From UBA5066 sp046331465 (GTDB lineage: Bacteria > Acidobacteriota > Thermoanaerobaculia > UBA5066), in NCBI GenBank assembly GCA_046331465.1, contig JAXLQV010000003.1, positions 930,001 to 994,000 of the forward strand: a DNA stretch of 64,000 nucleotides, written 5' to 3'. This document shows positions 49,486 to 58,487 of the stretch, in pieces. Both the position numbers and the translations under genes were made by a program. The number at the start of each line of letters is the position of its first letter. Position 1 is the first letter of the stretch. The notes below the pieces were generated by a model. It saw only the letters and a list, made by a program, of their open reading frames with translations, did no database searches and was not told where the DNA came from.

Positions 49486-50091
49486 GTGCCGCGCCCCCTC
49501 CGCTCCTCCCGCGGGGTCACGCTTCCCGAGCTCCTGACGACGCTCGCGATCCTCTCCATCACGGCGGGCCTCTCGGCCGCCGGCGTCCACGCCTACGCCG
49601 GGATGACCTCGCTGCGCGCCGCCTCGCACGAGATCGCCTCGGTCTTCTCCCAGGCGCGCGGCCGCGCCGTCCACCGGAACGCCTACTCCGGCGTGAAGTG
49701 GACGGCGCACGACGGCGACCTGACGTTCGCGATCCACGACGACGGGGACGGCGACGGCGTGAGGAACGACGACATCGAGAGCGGAGTCGACCCGCTCGTC
49801 TTCGGCCCGTTCTCCGTGAAGGCCCGCTGGCCGAAGGTGAAGGTCGGCTTCATTCCCGGCTTCACCGCGCGCGACCCGAACGGGAACCCCGTCGGCGACC
49901 TGTCGGACCCGATCCGCTTCGGGCGCTCGGACATCGCGAGCTTCTCGCCCGTCGGCGACTGCTCTCCCGGCTCGGTCTGGCTCGGCGACGACCGGGGCCG
50001 ACAGGCCCTCGTCCGGCTCACGCCGGGGACCGCGACGATCGGGATCTACGAGTGGGTCGCCGCGCGCCGGAGCTGGACCCGCATCTGGTGA
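49486..50091 (+). CDS. GspH/FimT-type pseudopilin
   Basis: 201 aa from a GTG. Type IV prepilin leader ends SSRG, cleaved before VTLPELLTTLAILSI (Glu5 present), followed by the long N-terminal pilin helix. The C-terminal part has GspH character (LRAASHEIASVFSQARGRAVHRN) and a DDGDGDGVRNDD acidic, possibly calcium-binding stretch. A minor pseudopilin of a type II secretion or type IV pilus machine. It lies 76 bases downstream of comEA and probably in its transcript. Confidence 0.88.
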   Translation: MPRPLRSSRGVTLPELLTTLAILSITAGLSAAGVHAYAGMTSLRAASHEIASVFSQARGRAVHRNAYSGVKWTAHDGDLTFAIHDDGDGDGVRNDDIESGVDPLVFGPFSVKARWPKVKVGFIPGFTARDPNGNPVGDLSDPIRFGRSDIASFSPVGDCSPGSVWLGDDRGRQALVRLTPGTATIGIYEWVAARRSWTRIW

Positions 50092-50095
50092 CGCC

Positions 50096-50821
50096 CTACG
50101 CGAGGCCCGCGGCGGCGACCGCCTCCTCGGCCGCCGCGAGCTTCGCGGGAGAGCCGAGGTCGAACCAGAGGCCGTCTTCCGGGAGGTACGGGACGAGCGC
50201 GAAGGCGCCGTCCCGTCTCTCGGTCGACGGGCGGAGGACGTCGCGCGCGAGCTCGGAGACGCCGGGCGGGATCCGCGGGACGAGCGCGGGCGAGGCGCAC
50301 TGGAGACCGGTGAAGAGCCACGGCCCCGTCGCCTCGGCAGAGGGCTTCTCGTTGCCGAGCGAGACGAGCCGCCCCGACGCGTCGCCCCAGAGGGCCGTCT
50401 CGCCCGGGACCGCGTGCGGGAGGACACCGAGCGCGGCGACGACGCCGGGCGCGCCGAGCGCCGCGCGGAGCGGCGCGAAGGGGAGCGTCGTGAAGAGGTC
50501 GCCGTTGACGACGAGGAACGGCTCCTCGCTGAGGAGCCCCCGCTCGGCCGCGCGGCGGATCGCGCCGGCCGTCCCGAGGATCGGGTCCTCCGGAGACCAG
50601 GCGACCGGGATCCCCTCGCAGGAATCGCCGACGGCCGCCATCAGCGTCTCGGCGAGGTGATGCGCGTTCACGACGGCCGACGTGACGCCCTCCGCCTTCA
50701 GGTGGCGGAAGAGGCGGACGAGGATCGGCACGCCGAGGAGCGGGAGGAGCGGCTTCGGCGTCGCGAGGGTCGCGGGGCGGAAGCGCGTTCCGAAGCCGGC
50801 GGCCGGGACGAGCGCCTTCAT
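50096..50821 (-). CDS. NDP-sugar (nucleotidyl) transferase
   Basis: 241 aa. N-terminal signature VPAAGFGTRFRPATLATPKPLLP and metal-binding VVNGDLF, FDLGSP near the end. These are hallmarks of glucose-1-phosphate thymidylyl/uridylyl or MurU-like transferases making activated sugars. Its start overlaps the CYTH gene stop (ATGA). Sugar specificity unknown. Confidence 0.88.
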   Translation of the reverse strand: MKALVPAAGFGTRFRPATLATPKPLLPLLGVPILVRLFRHLKAEGVTSAVVNAHHLAETLMAAVGDSCEGIPVAWSPEDPILGTAGAIRRAAERGLLSEEPFLVVNGDLFTTLPFAPLRAALGAPGVVAALGVLPHAVPGETALWGDASGRLVSLGNEKPSAEATGPWLFTGLQCASPALVPRIPPGVSELARDVLRPSTERRDGAFALVPYLPEDGLWFDLGSPAKLAAAEEAVAAAGLA

Positions 50822-51384
50822 CGGGCGAAGACCATGTCCTCGGGGAGGTCGGGGTCCTCCTCGCGCGCCGCGAGCCAGAGGCCCAGGTAGGAGGCGCGGA
50901 GGAAGGCGCTCTCCGGGACGCCGAGCTCCGCGGCGAGCGCGCGGACCGCGTCCGCCTCCCCCTCGATCTCGGCGAAGAGGCCGAGCGGCGTCTCGTCGAC
51001 GACGACGAGCGGCCGGGCCGGGTCGGCGAAGCGCCACGGGGTCCGGCGCTTCTCGTAGCGGAAGCGGGGGCGGAAGCCGAGCGCGTCGAGGAGCGCGAGG
51101 ACGGCCTCGGGCGCGTCGACGCCGCTCTCGAGCTCGAGGCGCGCCTTGACGCCCCCGTCGAACGACGCCGGCCCCTTGAACGTGAGGAGGCCCCGGCCGT
51201 CCACGGTCCGGACGCGGAGCGCCCGGCCGCCGGAACGGAGCGTGAGGGCGTCGTCGTCGAGGAGGAGGTTCACCTCGTCTTCGAGCGTCCCCTCCACAGC
51301 GCCGAGGGCGCGGAGCCGCGCCTCGAGCGCGGAGCGTTCCTCGACCCGGAACTTCGCCTCGATCTCGCGGGGGCCGCTCGCCAC
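50818..51384 (-). CDS. CYTH-domain protein (class IV adenylate cyclase/triphosphatase-like)
   Basis: 188 aa from GTG at 51384. The CYTH tunnel signature REIEAKFRV (ExExK) opens the protein, followed by LRVRT, LTFKGP, RLELES, RYEKRRTPW, VVDETPLGLFAEIEG. Family members hydrolyse triphosphates or make cAMP. The final region continues into a short acidic tail. Coupled to the nucleotidyltransferase gene. Confidence 0.88.
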   Translation of the reverse strand: MASGPREIEAKFRVEERSALEARLRALGAVEGTLEDEVNLLLDDDALTLRSGGRALRVRTVDGRGLLTFKGPASFDGGVKARLELESGVDAPEAVLALLDALGFRPRFRYEKRRTPWRFADPARPLVVVDETPLGLFAEIEGEADAVRALAAELGVPESAFLRASYLGLWLAAREEDPDLPEDMVFAR

Positions 51385-51402
51385 CTCCCTAGAATACCGG
51401 CC

Positions 51403-53049
51403 GTGCCGCGCTACCGTCTTTCGGGCGTGAGGCTTCGCGCCCCGCAGGCGCCCGACGAAGCCCTCCTCGCCCGCCTCCTCGGCGTCCCGCCCGGGGCCGT
51501 CTCGGCGATCGAGGTCGTCCGCCGCTCGCTCGACGCGCGGAAGAGGCCCGACCTCGTCTACGACTATGCCGTGGAGGTCGACCTCGCCGCGGAGCCGGCG
51601 CCCCCCCCCGCGCCGCCGCTCGCCCTCGAGCCGGCCCCGCCGAAGCGGGCCCCGGAGCTCCTCCTCCCGCCGCTCGAGAGGACGGCGCGCGTCGCCGTCG
51701 TGGGCACCGGCCCGGCCGGCCTCTTCGCCGCGCTCGCCCTCGCCGACGCCGGCGTCTCCCTCGTCGTCCTCGAGAGGGGCGACGCGGCCGAGGAGCGCTA
51801 CCGGCACGTCATGCGCTTCTGGAAGGCGGGCGATTTCGACCCCGAGTCGAACGTCCAGTTCGGCGAGGGGGGCGCCGGGACGTTCAGCGACGGCAAGCTG
51901 ACGTGCGGGAAGCGCCACGACAAGATCGCCGTCGTCCTCGAGACGCTCCACCGCTTCGGCGCGCCCGACACGATCCTCTACGACGGCAAGCCGCACATCG
52001 GGACCGACCGCCTCGTCGTCGTCCTGCGGAACGTCCGGCGGCACCTGCTCGACCGCGGCGCCGAGCTGCGCTACCGGGCAAAGGTCGCCGACGTCGTCCG
52101 CGACGGCGAGGACGGGCCGCTCCGCGCGCTCCTCCTCGAGAGCGGCGAGGAGGTGCCGTGCGACGCGGCGGTCTTCGCGCTCGGGCACTCGGCGCGCGAC
52201 ACGGTGGAGCGGCTCCTCGCGCGCGGCGTCGCGATGTCGCCGAAGGCGTTCGCGATGGGGGTGCGGATCGAGCACCCGCAGGACGACGTGGACCGGATCC
52301 AGTACGGCCGCGTCGCCTCCTCCTGCGGCGTGATGCCGGCCGACTACAAGATGACGGCTCAGACCTCGGGCGGGCGCGGCGTCTACACCTTCTGCATGTG
52401 CCCCGGCGGCGAGGTGATCGCCTGCTCCTCGGAGCCGGGCGGCGTCGTCACGAACGGGATGTCGCGCTACAGGCGCGCCTCCGGCTTCGCGAACTCGGGG
52501 CTCGTCGTCCAGACGCACCTCTCCGACTTCGCTGGGGAATCGGGACCGGAGGTCCTCCGCGGCGTCGCCTTCCAGCGGCGCGTCGAGCGGGCCGCGTTCG
52601 AGGCGGGCGGCGGGACGTACGCGGCCCCCGCGATCCGCGTGACGGACTTCCTCTCCGGCCGCGCGCCGCGCGCTCTGCCGCGCGGGACCTACACGCCCGC
52701 CTGCGTCCCGTGCCGGCTCGACGCCGTCTACCCGGCGCCGTACCTCGCGGCGCTCGCCGAGGCGCTCCGCGCCTTCGACGGGAAGATGCGCGGCTTCGTG
52801 TCGGAGGAGGCCGTCCTCATCGCCCCCGAGTCGCGGACCTCGTCGCCCGTCCGGATCGAGCGGGACGACGCGTGCGAGTCGCCCTCTCTCCCCGGCCTCT
52901 TCCCGGCGGGCGAGGGGGCGGGCTTCGCGGGGGGGATCGTCTCCGCCGCCCTCGACGGCCTCCGTGTCGCGCGCGCCGTGAGGGCGCGCCTCGCGGGAGA
53001 CGCCCCGCCGCCGACGAACGCGCGGCCGGTGAACGCGCCCGAGTACTGA
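51403..53049 (+). CDS. FAD-dependent oxidoreductase of the uncharacterised COG2509 type
   Basis: 548 aa from GTG at 51403, with the divergent CYTH gene starting 18 bases away. A short N-terminal domain (1-95) with a Pro/Ala-rich linker precedes the FAD Rossmann motif VVGTGPAGLFAALALADAG. Then come NVQFGEGGAGTFSDGKL, ALGHSARDT, GVRIEHPQ, FCMCPGGEV and the C-terminal FPAGEGAGFAGGIVSAALDG. Widespread, function unknown; possibly a dehydrogenase acting on an NAD(P)-linked substrate. Confidence 0.88.
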   Translation: MPRYRLSGVRLRAPQAPDEALLARLLGVPPGAVSAIEVVRRSLDARKRPDLVYDYAVEVDLAAEPAPPPAPPLALEPAPPKRAPELLLPPLERTARVAVVGTGPAGLFAALALADAGVSLVVLERGDAAEERYRHVMRFWKAGDFDPESNVQFGEGGAGTFSDGKLTCGKRHDKIAVVLETLHRFGAPDTILYDGKPHIGTDRLVVVLRNVRRHLLDRGAELRYRAKVADVVRDGEDGPLRALLLESGEEVPCDAAVFALGHSARDTVERLLARGVAMSPKAFAMGVRIEHPQDDVDRIQYGRVASSCGVMPADYKMTAQTSGGRGVYTFCMCPGGEVIACSSEPGGVVTNGMSRYRRASGFANSGLVVQTHLSDFAGESGPEVLRGVAFQRRVERAAFEAGGGTYAAPAIRVTDFLSGRAPRALPRGTYTPACVPCRLDAVYPAPYLAALAEALRAFDGKMRGFVSEEAVLIAPESRTSSPVRIERDDACESPSLPGLFPAGEGAGFAGGIVSAALDGLRVARAVRARLAGDAPPPTNARPVNAPEY

Positions 53050-53054
53050 AGTCC

Positions 53055-53750
53055 CTACGCCGGAGCCGCCGGCCTCGACGAGGGGTTCCGCCTCGCGGCC
53101 TCGAGGACCTCGGGCCAGGAGAGCGGGACGGTCTCGTCGACGTCGTCGCCGACCGCCTCCCACTCCGCGTCGGAGAGGGGCGCGCGGACCGCGACCGGCT
53201 CGAGCGCCTCGCCGACCCTCCGGACGGAGAGGACGAAGTGGCTCGCCTCGCCCGCGGCGACCTCGAAGGAGGCCGCCGGGAACTCGCCCGCCTCCACGGC
53301 TTCCTCGAGGTGCGGGCCGACGAGGAGGACGACCGAGCCGTCCGCGAGGCGCAGGAACCAGTTCGTCCCGACGAGGCGCCCGGGATCGGCCTCCACCTTC
53401 ACCGCCTCGTCCACGTCGTAGCGCGTGACGGCGACCCGCCCCGCCGCGAGGTCCGCCTCGAGCGCCTCGACCGCCTCCTTCGAGGGGCGGAGCATCTCGG
53501 CGTGCCGGGCCTCGGCCCAGCGCCCGAAGAGGGAGACGGCCCACGCGCCGATCGCGACCGCGATCGCCGCGCGGACGAACGCCGGCGCGGGGAGGGCGAG
53601 GTTCAGGACGGCGAGGGCCGTGATGCCGACCGGGACCCCCATGAAGAGACCCAGGAGGCGTCCCCGGTTCCGCCGGGGCGCGGGGTGGAGGAGGGCCTCG
53701 AGCCGGGCCCTCTCCGCCGCCGTGGCCTCCCGCGTCGTCGTCGTCTTCAC
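53055..53750 (-). CDS. Hypothetical membrane protein
   Basis: 231 aa from GTG at 53750. One helical hairpin near the N-terminus (LLGLFMGVPVGITALAVLNL and FVRAAIAVAIGAWAVSLF, about 33-75) anchors a soluble ~150-aa domain (YDVDEAVKVEADPGRLVGTN, LADGSVVLLVGPHLEEA). No known family recognised. Convergent with the FAD gene and divergent from selB. Confidence 0.72.
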   Translation of the reverse strand: MKTTTTREATAAERARLEALLHPAPRRNRGRLLGLFMGVPVGITALAVLNLALPAPAFVRAAIAVAIGAWAVSLFGRWAEARHAEMLRPSKEAVEALEADLAAGRVAVTRYDVDEAVKVEADPGRLVGTNWFLRLADGSVVLLVGPHLEEAVEAGEFPAASFEVAAGEASHFVLSVRRVGEALEPVAVRAPLSDAEWEAVGDDVDETVPLSWPEVLEAARRNPSSRPAAPA

Positions 53751-53847
53751 CGGCGGCGGATCATGCCATCGCCCGCCCGCGGGCGGTTCCCCGCGGGAAG
53801 GGCGGGACTCCGTGGCTCCCGCCGCCCCGATCCCGGATACTCCCGGC

Positions 53848-55758
53848 ATGGCGCGCGTCCTCGTCGGCACCGCGGGGCACATCGACCACGGCAAGAGCGC
53901 CCTCGTGAGGGCGCTGACCGGGACCGACCCGGACCGCCTCCCCGAGGAGAAGGCGCGCGGCATCACGATCGACCTCGGCTTCGCCCACGCGGAGTGGGAC
54001 GGGACGGTCTTCTCGTTCGTCGACGTCCCGGGGCACGAGAAGTTCGTTCGGACGATGGTCGCCGGGGCGGCGGGGATCGACGTCGCGCTCCTCGTCGTCG
54101 CCTCCGACGACTCGGTCATGCCGCAGACGCGCGAGCACCTCGCCATCCTGCAGCTCCTCGACGTCCGCCAGGGGGTCCTCGCCCGGACGAAGGCCGACCT
54201 CGTCGACGACGAGACGGGAGCGGTCGTCGAGGCCGAGATCCGGGAGCTCGTCTCCGAGACGTTCCTCGAGAGCGCCCCGCTCGTCGCCGTCTCGGCGCAG
54301 ACCGGGCGCGGCCTCGACGCGCTGAGAGCCGCGCTCTCGGCCGCCGCGAAGGCGGCCGTCCTCCGCGACCCGGCGGCGCGCCCGGCGCGCCTCTTCGTCG
54401 ACCGCGCCTTCTCGATGAAGGGCTTCGGCCCGGTCGTCACCGGGACGCTCGACTCGGGGCGCGTCCGGCCCGAGGACCGCCTCGTCCTCGTCCCGGGCGG
54501 AGCCGAGGTCCGCGTGCGGCGCGTCGAGGTCCACGGAGAGGAACGCGAGGTGGCGGAGGCGGGGGAGCGGACGAGCCTGAACCTCGCCGGGGTCGAGACC
54601 GGCGACCTGGCGCGCGGGCTCGCGCTCGTGGCGCCCGGGAGCCTCGAGCCGGCGACGCTCCTGACGGCCGAGGTGACCGCGCTCGAAGGGCTCGACGCCC
54701 CGCTCGAGGACGGCCTCGCCGTCCGCCTCCACCTCGGCACCGCCGACGTCGGCGCGAAGCTCCACCTCCTCCCCGCGGGAGACGGAAGACCGCAGGCCTT
54801 CGCCCCGGGAGGCCGCGCCGTCGTCCAGGTCTCCTGCCTCGAGCCGGTCGCCGCGCGGCGCGGGGACCGCTTCGTCCTCCGGCGCCCGTCGCCGCAGGAG
54901 ACGATCGGCGGCGGCCGGGTCCTCGACACCGGGCGGGCGCGCATCCGCAGGCGCGCGCCACTCTCCGCCGCTTCCGCCACGGTCCTCCGCGGCAACGACG
55001 AGCACGCCGTCGCGAGCCTCCTCCTCTCCGAGGCCGGGCTGGCGGGGCTCGAGACCTCCGCGCTCGCCCACCGGCTCGGGATCCCTGCGGAGGCAGCCGT
55101 CCGCCACCTCGACGCGCTCTCCTCCTCCGGCGCGGCCCTCCGCCTCTCCCCGACGCTCGCCGCCGCGGCCTCCGCCTCGGTCGAGATGGCGCGCCGCGCG
55201 GACGCGTTCTTCGCCGCGCAGCGGAAGGCCGGCGTCCCGACGCTTCTCGTCGGCCGCCGCGAGCTCCTCGGGAAGATCGCGCGGGAGCTGCCGGAGGCGA
55301 CGGGAGAGGCGTGGCTCGCGACGCTCGCCGCCGCGAAGAGGCTCGTCGTCACGGGCGACCAGGCCGGTCCGCCCGGCTCGGCCGTTTCGGCCGTCGCCGA
55401 CGAGGCCGGGGGATTCGCGCGGCGGATCGAGGAGGCGTGGCGCGAGGCGGGGTTCGACGCGCCCGGCAACATGGACCTCGCGAAGGCGCTCGGGACGAAG
55501 CCCCAGGTCGTCGTCGGCCTCGTCCAGCACCTCCTGAAGAGCGGCGCGCTCGTCCGGCTCTCGCCCGAGGTCTTCGTCCACGCCGAGGTCCTCGCCGGCG
55601 TCGAGGCGAAGGTCGCCGCGCAGAAGGGGAGGACGATGAGCGTCGCCGACTTCCGCGACCTCCTCGGCCTCTCGCGGAAGTACCTCATCCCGCTCCTCGA
55701 GCACCTCGACCGCAAGCGCGTCACGCGTCGCGTCGGCGACGCGCGGGTCGTGGAGTGA
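53848..55758 (+). CDS. selB: Selenocysteine-specific translation elongation factor SelB
   Basis: 636 aa, full length. GTPase motifs GTAGHIDHGKSALV (7-20), DVPGHEKFVRTMV, TKADLVDD and SAQTGRG. Domain II/III motifs FSMKGFGPVVTGTL and RRPSPQETIGGGRVLD are typical of SelB. The C-terminal part consists of winged-helix modules ending FRDLLGLSRKYLIPLLEHLD, which bind the SECIS hairpin. It delivers Sec-tRNA to UGA codons. No selA, selD, tRNA-Sec or selenoprotein is visible here. It is 13 bases upstream of hypF. Confidence 0.96.
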   Translation: MARVLVGTAGHIDHGKSALVRALTGTDPDRLPEEKARGITIDLGFAHAEWDGTVFSFVDVPGHEKFVRTMVAGAAGIDVALLVVASDDSVMPQTREHLAILQLLDVRQGVLARTKADLVDDETGAVVEAEIRELVSETFLESAPLVAVSAQTGRGLDALRAALSAAAKAAVLRDPAARPARLFVDRAFSMKGFGPVVTGTLDSGRVRPEDRLVLVPGGAEVRVRRVEVHGEEREVAEAGERTSLNLAGVETGDLARGLALVAPGSLEPATLLTAEVTALEGLDAPLEDGLAVRLHLGTADVGAKLHLLPAGDGRPQAFAPGGRAVVQVSCLEPVAARRGDRFVLRRPSPQETIGGGRVLDTGRARIRRRAPLSAASATVLRGNDEHAVASLLLSEAGLAGLETSALAHRLGIPAEAAVRHLDALSSSGAALRLSPTLAAAASASVEMARRADAFFAAQRKAGVPTLLVGRRELLGKIARELPEATGEAWLATLAAAKRLVVTGDQAGPPGSAVSAVADEAGGFARRIEEAWREAGFDAPGNMDLAKALGTKPQVVVGLVQHLLKSGALVRLSPEVFVHAEVLAGVEAKVAAQKGRTMSVADFRDLLGLSRKYLIPLLEHLDRKRVTRRVGDARVVE

Positions 55759-55771
55759 CCTCCTGGACGGC

Positions 55772-58108
55772 GTGAGGCGGCTGCGCGTCGAGGTCCGGGG
55801 AGCTGTCCAGGGGGTCGGCTTCCGCCCCTTCGTCTTCCGCCTCGCGACGGAGCTCCGTCTCCGCGGCTGGGTGAGGAACGACGTCCGCGGCGTCGAGGTC
55901 GAGGTGGAGGGCGACGACCGCGCGCTCGAGACGTTCCGCGCGCGGATCGAGGCCGAGGCGCCCCCCCGGGCCGTCGTCCGCTCCGTCTCGGCCGAGTGGC
56001 TCGAGCCGGAGGGCTTCGCGGCGTTCGAGATCCGGAAGAGCGACGGGCGCGGCGAGAAGGTCGTCGCCGTCCTCCCCGACGTCGCGACGTGCGACGACTG
56101 CCTCCGCGAGCTCCTCGACCCCGCGGACCGCCGCCACCGCTACCCGTTCCTGAACTGCACGAACTGCGGCCCGCGCTTCACGATCGTCCGCGCCCTCCCC
56201 TACGACCGCCCGAACACGACGATGGCCCCGTTCGCGCTCTGCCCCGACTGCCGGCGCGAGTACGAGGAGCCGCGCGACCGGCGCTTCCACGCCCAGCCGA
56301 CCGCCTGCCCCGCGTGCGGGCCGCGGCTCGCGCTCTGGGGCGCCTCGGGCGAGACGCTCGCGGAGGGGGACGAGGCGCTCCACGCGGCGGCCCGCGCTCT
56401 CCTCCGGGGCGAGGTCGTCGCGGTGAAGGGGCTCGGCGGGTTCCACCTCTGCTGCGACGCCCGGAACGAGGCGGCCGTGGCGCGCCTGCGCGAACGGAAG
56501 GTGCGGCGCGAGAAGCCGCTCGCCCTCATGGTCCGCGACCTCGCCGCCGCACGCGCCCTCTGCGAGGTGACGGCCGACGCCGAGCGGTGGCTCCTCTCGC
56601 CCGAGGCGCCGATCCTCCTCCTCCCGCGGCGCGCGGACGCCGCGGTCGCGCCGAACGTCGCCCCGGAGTCGACGCGTCTCGGCGTGATGCTCCCCTCGAC
56701 GCCGCTCCACCACCTCCTCGCCGCGGTCGACGCGCCGCTCGTCGCGACGAGCGGCAACCTCTCCGACGAGCCGATCGCGATCGACGAGCGCGAGGCGCTC
56801 ACCCGCCTCGGCGGGATCGCCGACCTCTTCCTCGTCCACGACCGCCCCGTGGAGCGGCACGCGGACGACAGCGTCGGCACGCTCGACGGCGCCGAGCTCC
56901 GGCTCCTCCGCCGCGCGCGCGGCTTCGCGCCGCTCCCGGTCCCCGTCGCCGCGACGCTCCCTCCGGTCCTCGCCGTCGGCGCGCACCTGAAGAACGCCGT
57001 CGGCCTCGGCTTCGGGAACGAAGTGGTCCTCTCGCAGCACGTCGGCGACCTCGAGACGCCCGAGGCGCTCGCGGCGTTCGAGCGCGTGATCGCCGACCTC
57101 CTCCGCCTCTGGGAGGCTTCTCCCGTCGCGATCGCGCACGACCTCCACCCCGACTACCTCTCGACCCGCTGGGCGCGCCGCGCCGCCGCGGGCGACGAGA
57201 GCGAGGGGCCGCTCCCGCCCGCGCTTCTCGAGGCCGCGCGCGCAGGGCGCCTCCGCCTCGTCCCCGTCCAGCACCACCACGCGCACCTCGCCTCCTGCCT
57301 CGCCGAGAACCGCGTCGCCGGCCCCGCGCTCGGCGTGACGTGGGACGGGACCGGCTACGGGACGGACGGGACCGTCTGGGGGGGCGAGCTCCTCCTCGGC
57401 GACGCGGCGGGATTCACACGCGTCGCCTCCCTCCGCCCGTTCCGCCTCCCGGGCGGCGACGCGGCCGTGAAGGAGCCGCGCCGCCCCGCCCTCGCGCTCC
57501 TCCTCGCGCTCTTCGGCGAGGACGCGCTCTCGCGCGAGGACCTCGCGCCCGTCGCCGCCTTCACGGAGAGCGAGCGGACGCTCCTCGCGAGGATGGTCGC
57601 GACCGGTACGCGCAGCCCCGTCACGACGAGCGCGGGACGCCTCTTCGACGCCGTCGCCGCGCTCCTCGGCCTCCACCCGAAGGCCGCGTTCGAAGGGCAG
57701 GCGGCGATGGCGCTCGAGGCGCTCGCCGACGCCGGCGAGCGGGGCGCCTACCCGTTCCCGCTCGTTCCGGCTGACGCGGCCGGCACGCCCGCGACGCTCG
57801 ACTGGGGCCCGCTCCTCCTCGCCCTCCTCGAGGACGGCGCGCGGGGCGTCGGCGCGCCGGTCCGCTCCGCGCGCTTCCACAACGCCCTCGCCGGCGGGAT
57901 CGTCGAGGCCGCGCGCCACGCCGGCTCGCCCCGCGTCGCGCTCTCGGGAGGCTGCTTCCAGAACCGCCTCCTCCTCGAGCGGACGTGCGCGCGCCTCGTC
58001 GCCGAGGGCTTCGAGGTCCTGACGCACCGGCTCGTCCCGCCGAACGACGGCGGCATCGCGCTCGGCCAGGTGATGGTCGCCGCGGCGGCTCCGCCCGCCG
58101 CGGGCTGA
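55772..58108 (+). CDS. hypF: Carbamoyltransferase HypF ([NiFe] hydrogenase maturation)
   Basis: 778 aa from a GTG. Acylphosphatase domain at the N-terminus (VRGAVQGVGFRPFVFRLA), four CxxC zinc pairs (ATCDDCLREL, NCTNCGPRF, LCPDCRREY, ACPACGPRL), YrdC-like domain (EVVAVKGLGGFHLCCDA), and Kae1-like domain (HDLHPDYLSTRWA, PVQHHHAHLASCL, ALSGGCFQNRLL). It makes the carbamoyl used for CN ligands of the NiFe site, with HypE. Cotranscribed with selB. HypC, D and E are not in the window. Confidence 0.96.
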   Translation: MRRLRVEVRGAVQGVGFRPFVFRLATELRLRGWVRNDVRGVEVEVEGDDRALETFRARIEAEAPPRAVVRSVSAEWLEPEGFAAFEIRKSDGRGEKVVAVLPDVATCDDCLRELLDPADRRHRYPFLNCTNCGPRFTIVRALPYDRPNTTMAPFALCPDCRREYEEPRDRRFHAQPTACPACGPRLALWGASGETLAEGDEALHAAARALLRGEVVAVKGLGGFHLCCDARNEAAVARLRERKVRREKPLALMVRDLAAARALCEVTADAERWLLSPEAPILLLPRRADAAVAPNVAPESTRLGVMLPSTPLHHLLAAVDAPLVATSGNLSDEPIAIDEREALTRLGGIADLFLVHDRPVERHADDSVGTLDGAELRLLRRARGFAPLPVPVAATLPPVLAVGAHLKNAVGLGFGNEVVLSQHVGDLETPEALAAFERVIADLLRLWEASPVAIAHDLHPDYLSTRWARRAAAGDESEGPLPPALLEAARAGRLRLVPVQHHHAHLASCLAENRVAGPALGVTWDGTGYGTDGTVWGGELLLGDAAGFTRVASLRPFRLPGGDAAVKEPRRPALALLLALFGEDALSREDLAPVAAFTESERTLLARMVATGTRSPVTTSAGRLFDAVAALLGLHPKAAFEGQAAMALEALADAGERGAYPFPLVPADAAGTPATLDWGPLLLALLEDGARGVGAPVRSARFHNALAGGIVEAARHAGSPRVALSGGCFQNRLLLERTCARLVAEGFEVLTHRLVPPNDGGIALGQVMVAAAAPPAAG

Positions 58109-58124
58109 GCCCGGCGCCACGCCG

Positions 58125-58487
58125 TCAGGCCGGCGCGTCGTCCTCCTCGAACGTCACGTTCAGGACGTCGAGGTCGTCGCCCCCCTCGATGCCGAGCGGC
58201 CCCTCGCAGCGCGGGCACATCCGGAGCCAGCTGCCGGGGGCGCGCTCGGGGATCACGCCGCAGGTCGCGCAGGTCTGCTTCGCGGGGCGGAAGTCGACCT
58301 CAAGGCGCGCGCCGGCGTCGGGCGTGTCGCGCGTGACGGCCTCCCACGCGAACGCGAGGAGGTCGGGCTCGACGGCCGCGAGCTCGCCGACGGCGATCCG
58401 CACGATCTCGATCCGGTGCGGGCCGTAGCCGTCGACGGTCTTCCGCGCCGTCCGGTAGATCTCCGAGACGAGCGAGAGCTCGTGCAT
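58125..58487 (-). CDS. hypA: Hydrogenase nickel-insertion protein HypA
   Basis: 120 aa. The nickel-binding N-terminus MHELSLVSEIYRTA has His2 and Glu3, and the zinc site has CATCG and CPRCEG. HypA delivers nickel to hydrogenase large subunits. Its ATG overlaps the stop of the preceding ferredoxin-small-subunit gene. Odd: the large subunit in the same operon lacks the nickel ligands, so HypA presumably serves another hydrogenase or nickel enzyme. Confidence 0.95.
   Translation of the reverse strand: MHELSLVSEIYRTARKTVDGYGPHRIEIVRIAVGELAAVEPDLLAFAWEAVTRDTPDAGARLEVDFRPAKQTCATCGVIPERAPGSWLRMCPRCEGPLGIEGGDDLDVLNVTFEEDDAPA

Noticed and set aside
51903..55775. Plus-strand 1290-codon frame
   Set aside because: Arg/Pro-rich frame crossing the FAD, membrane-protein and selB genes; all three have well-supported frames.
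55721..58120. Minus-strand 799-codon frame
   Set aside because: Shadow of hypF.
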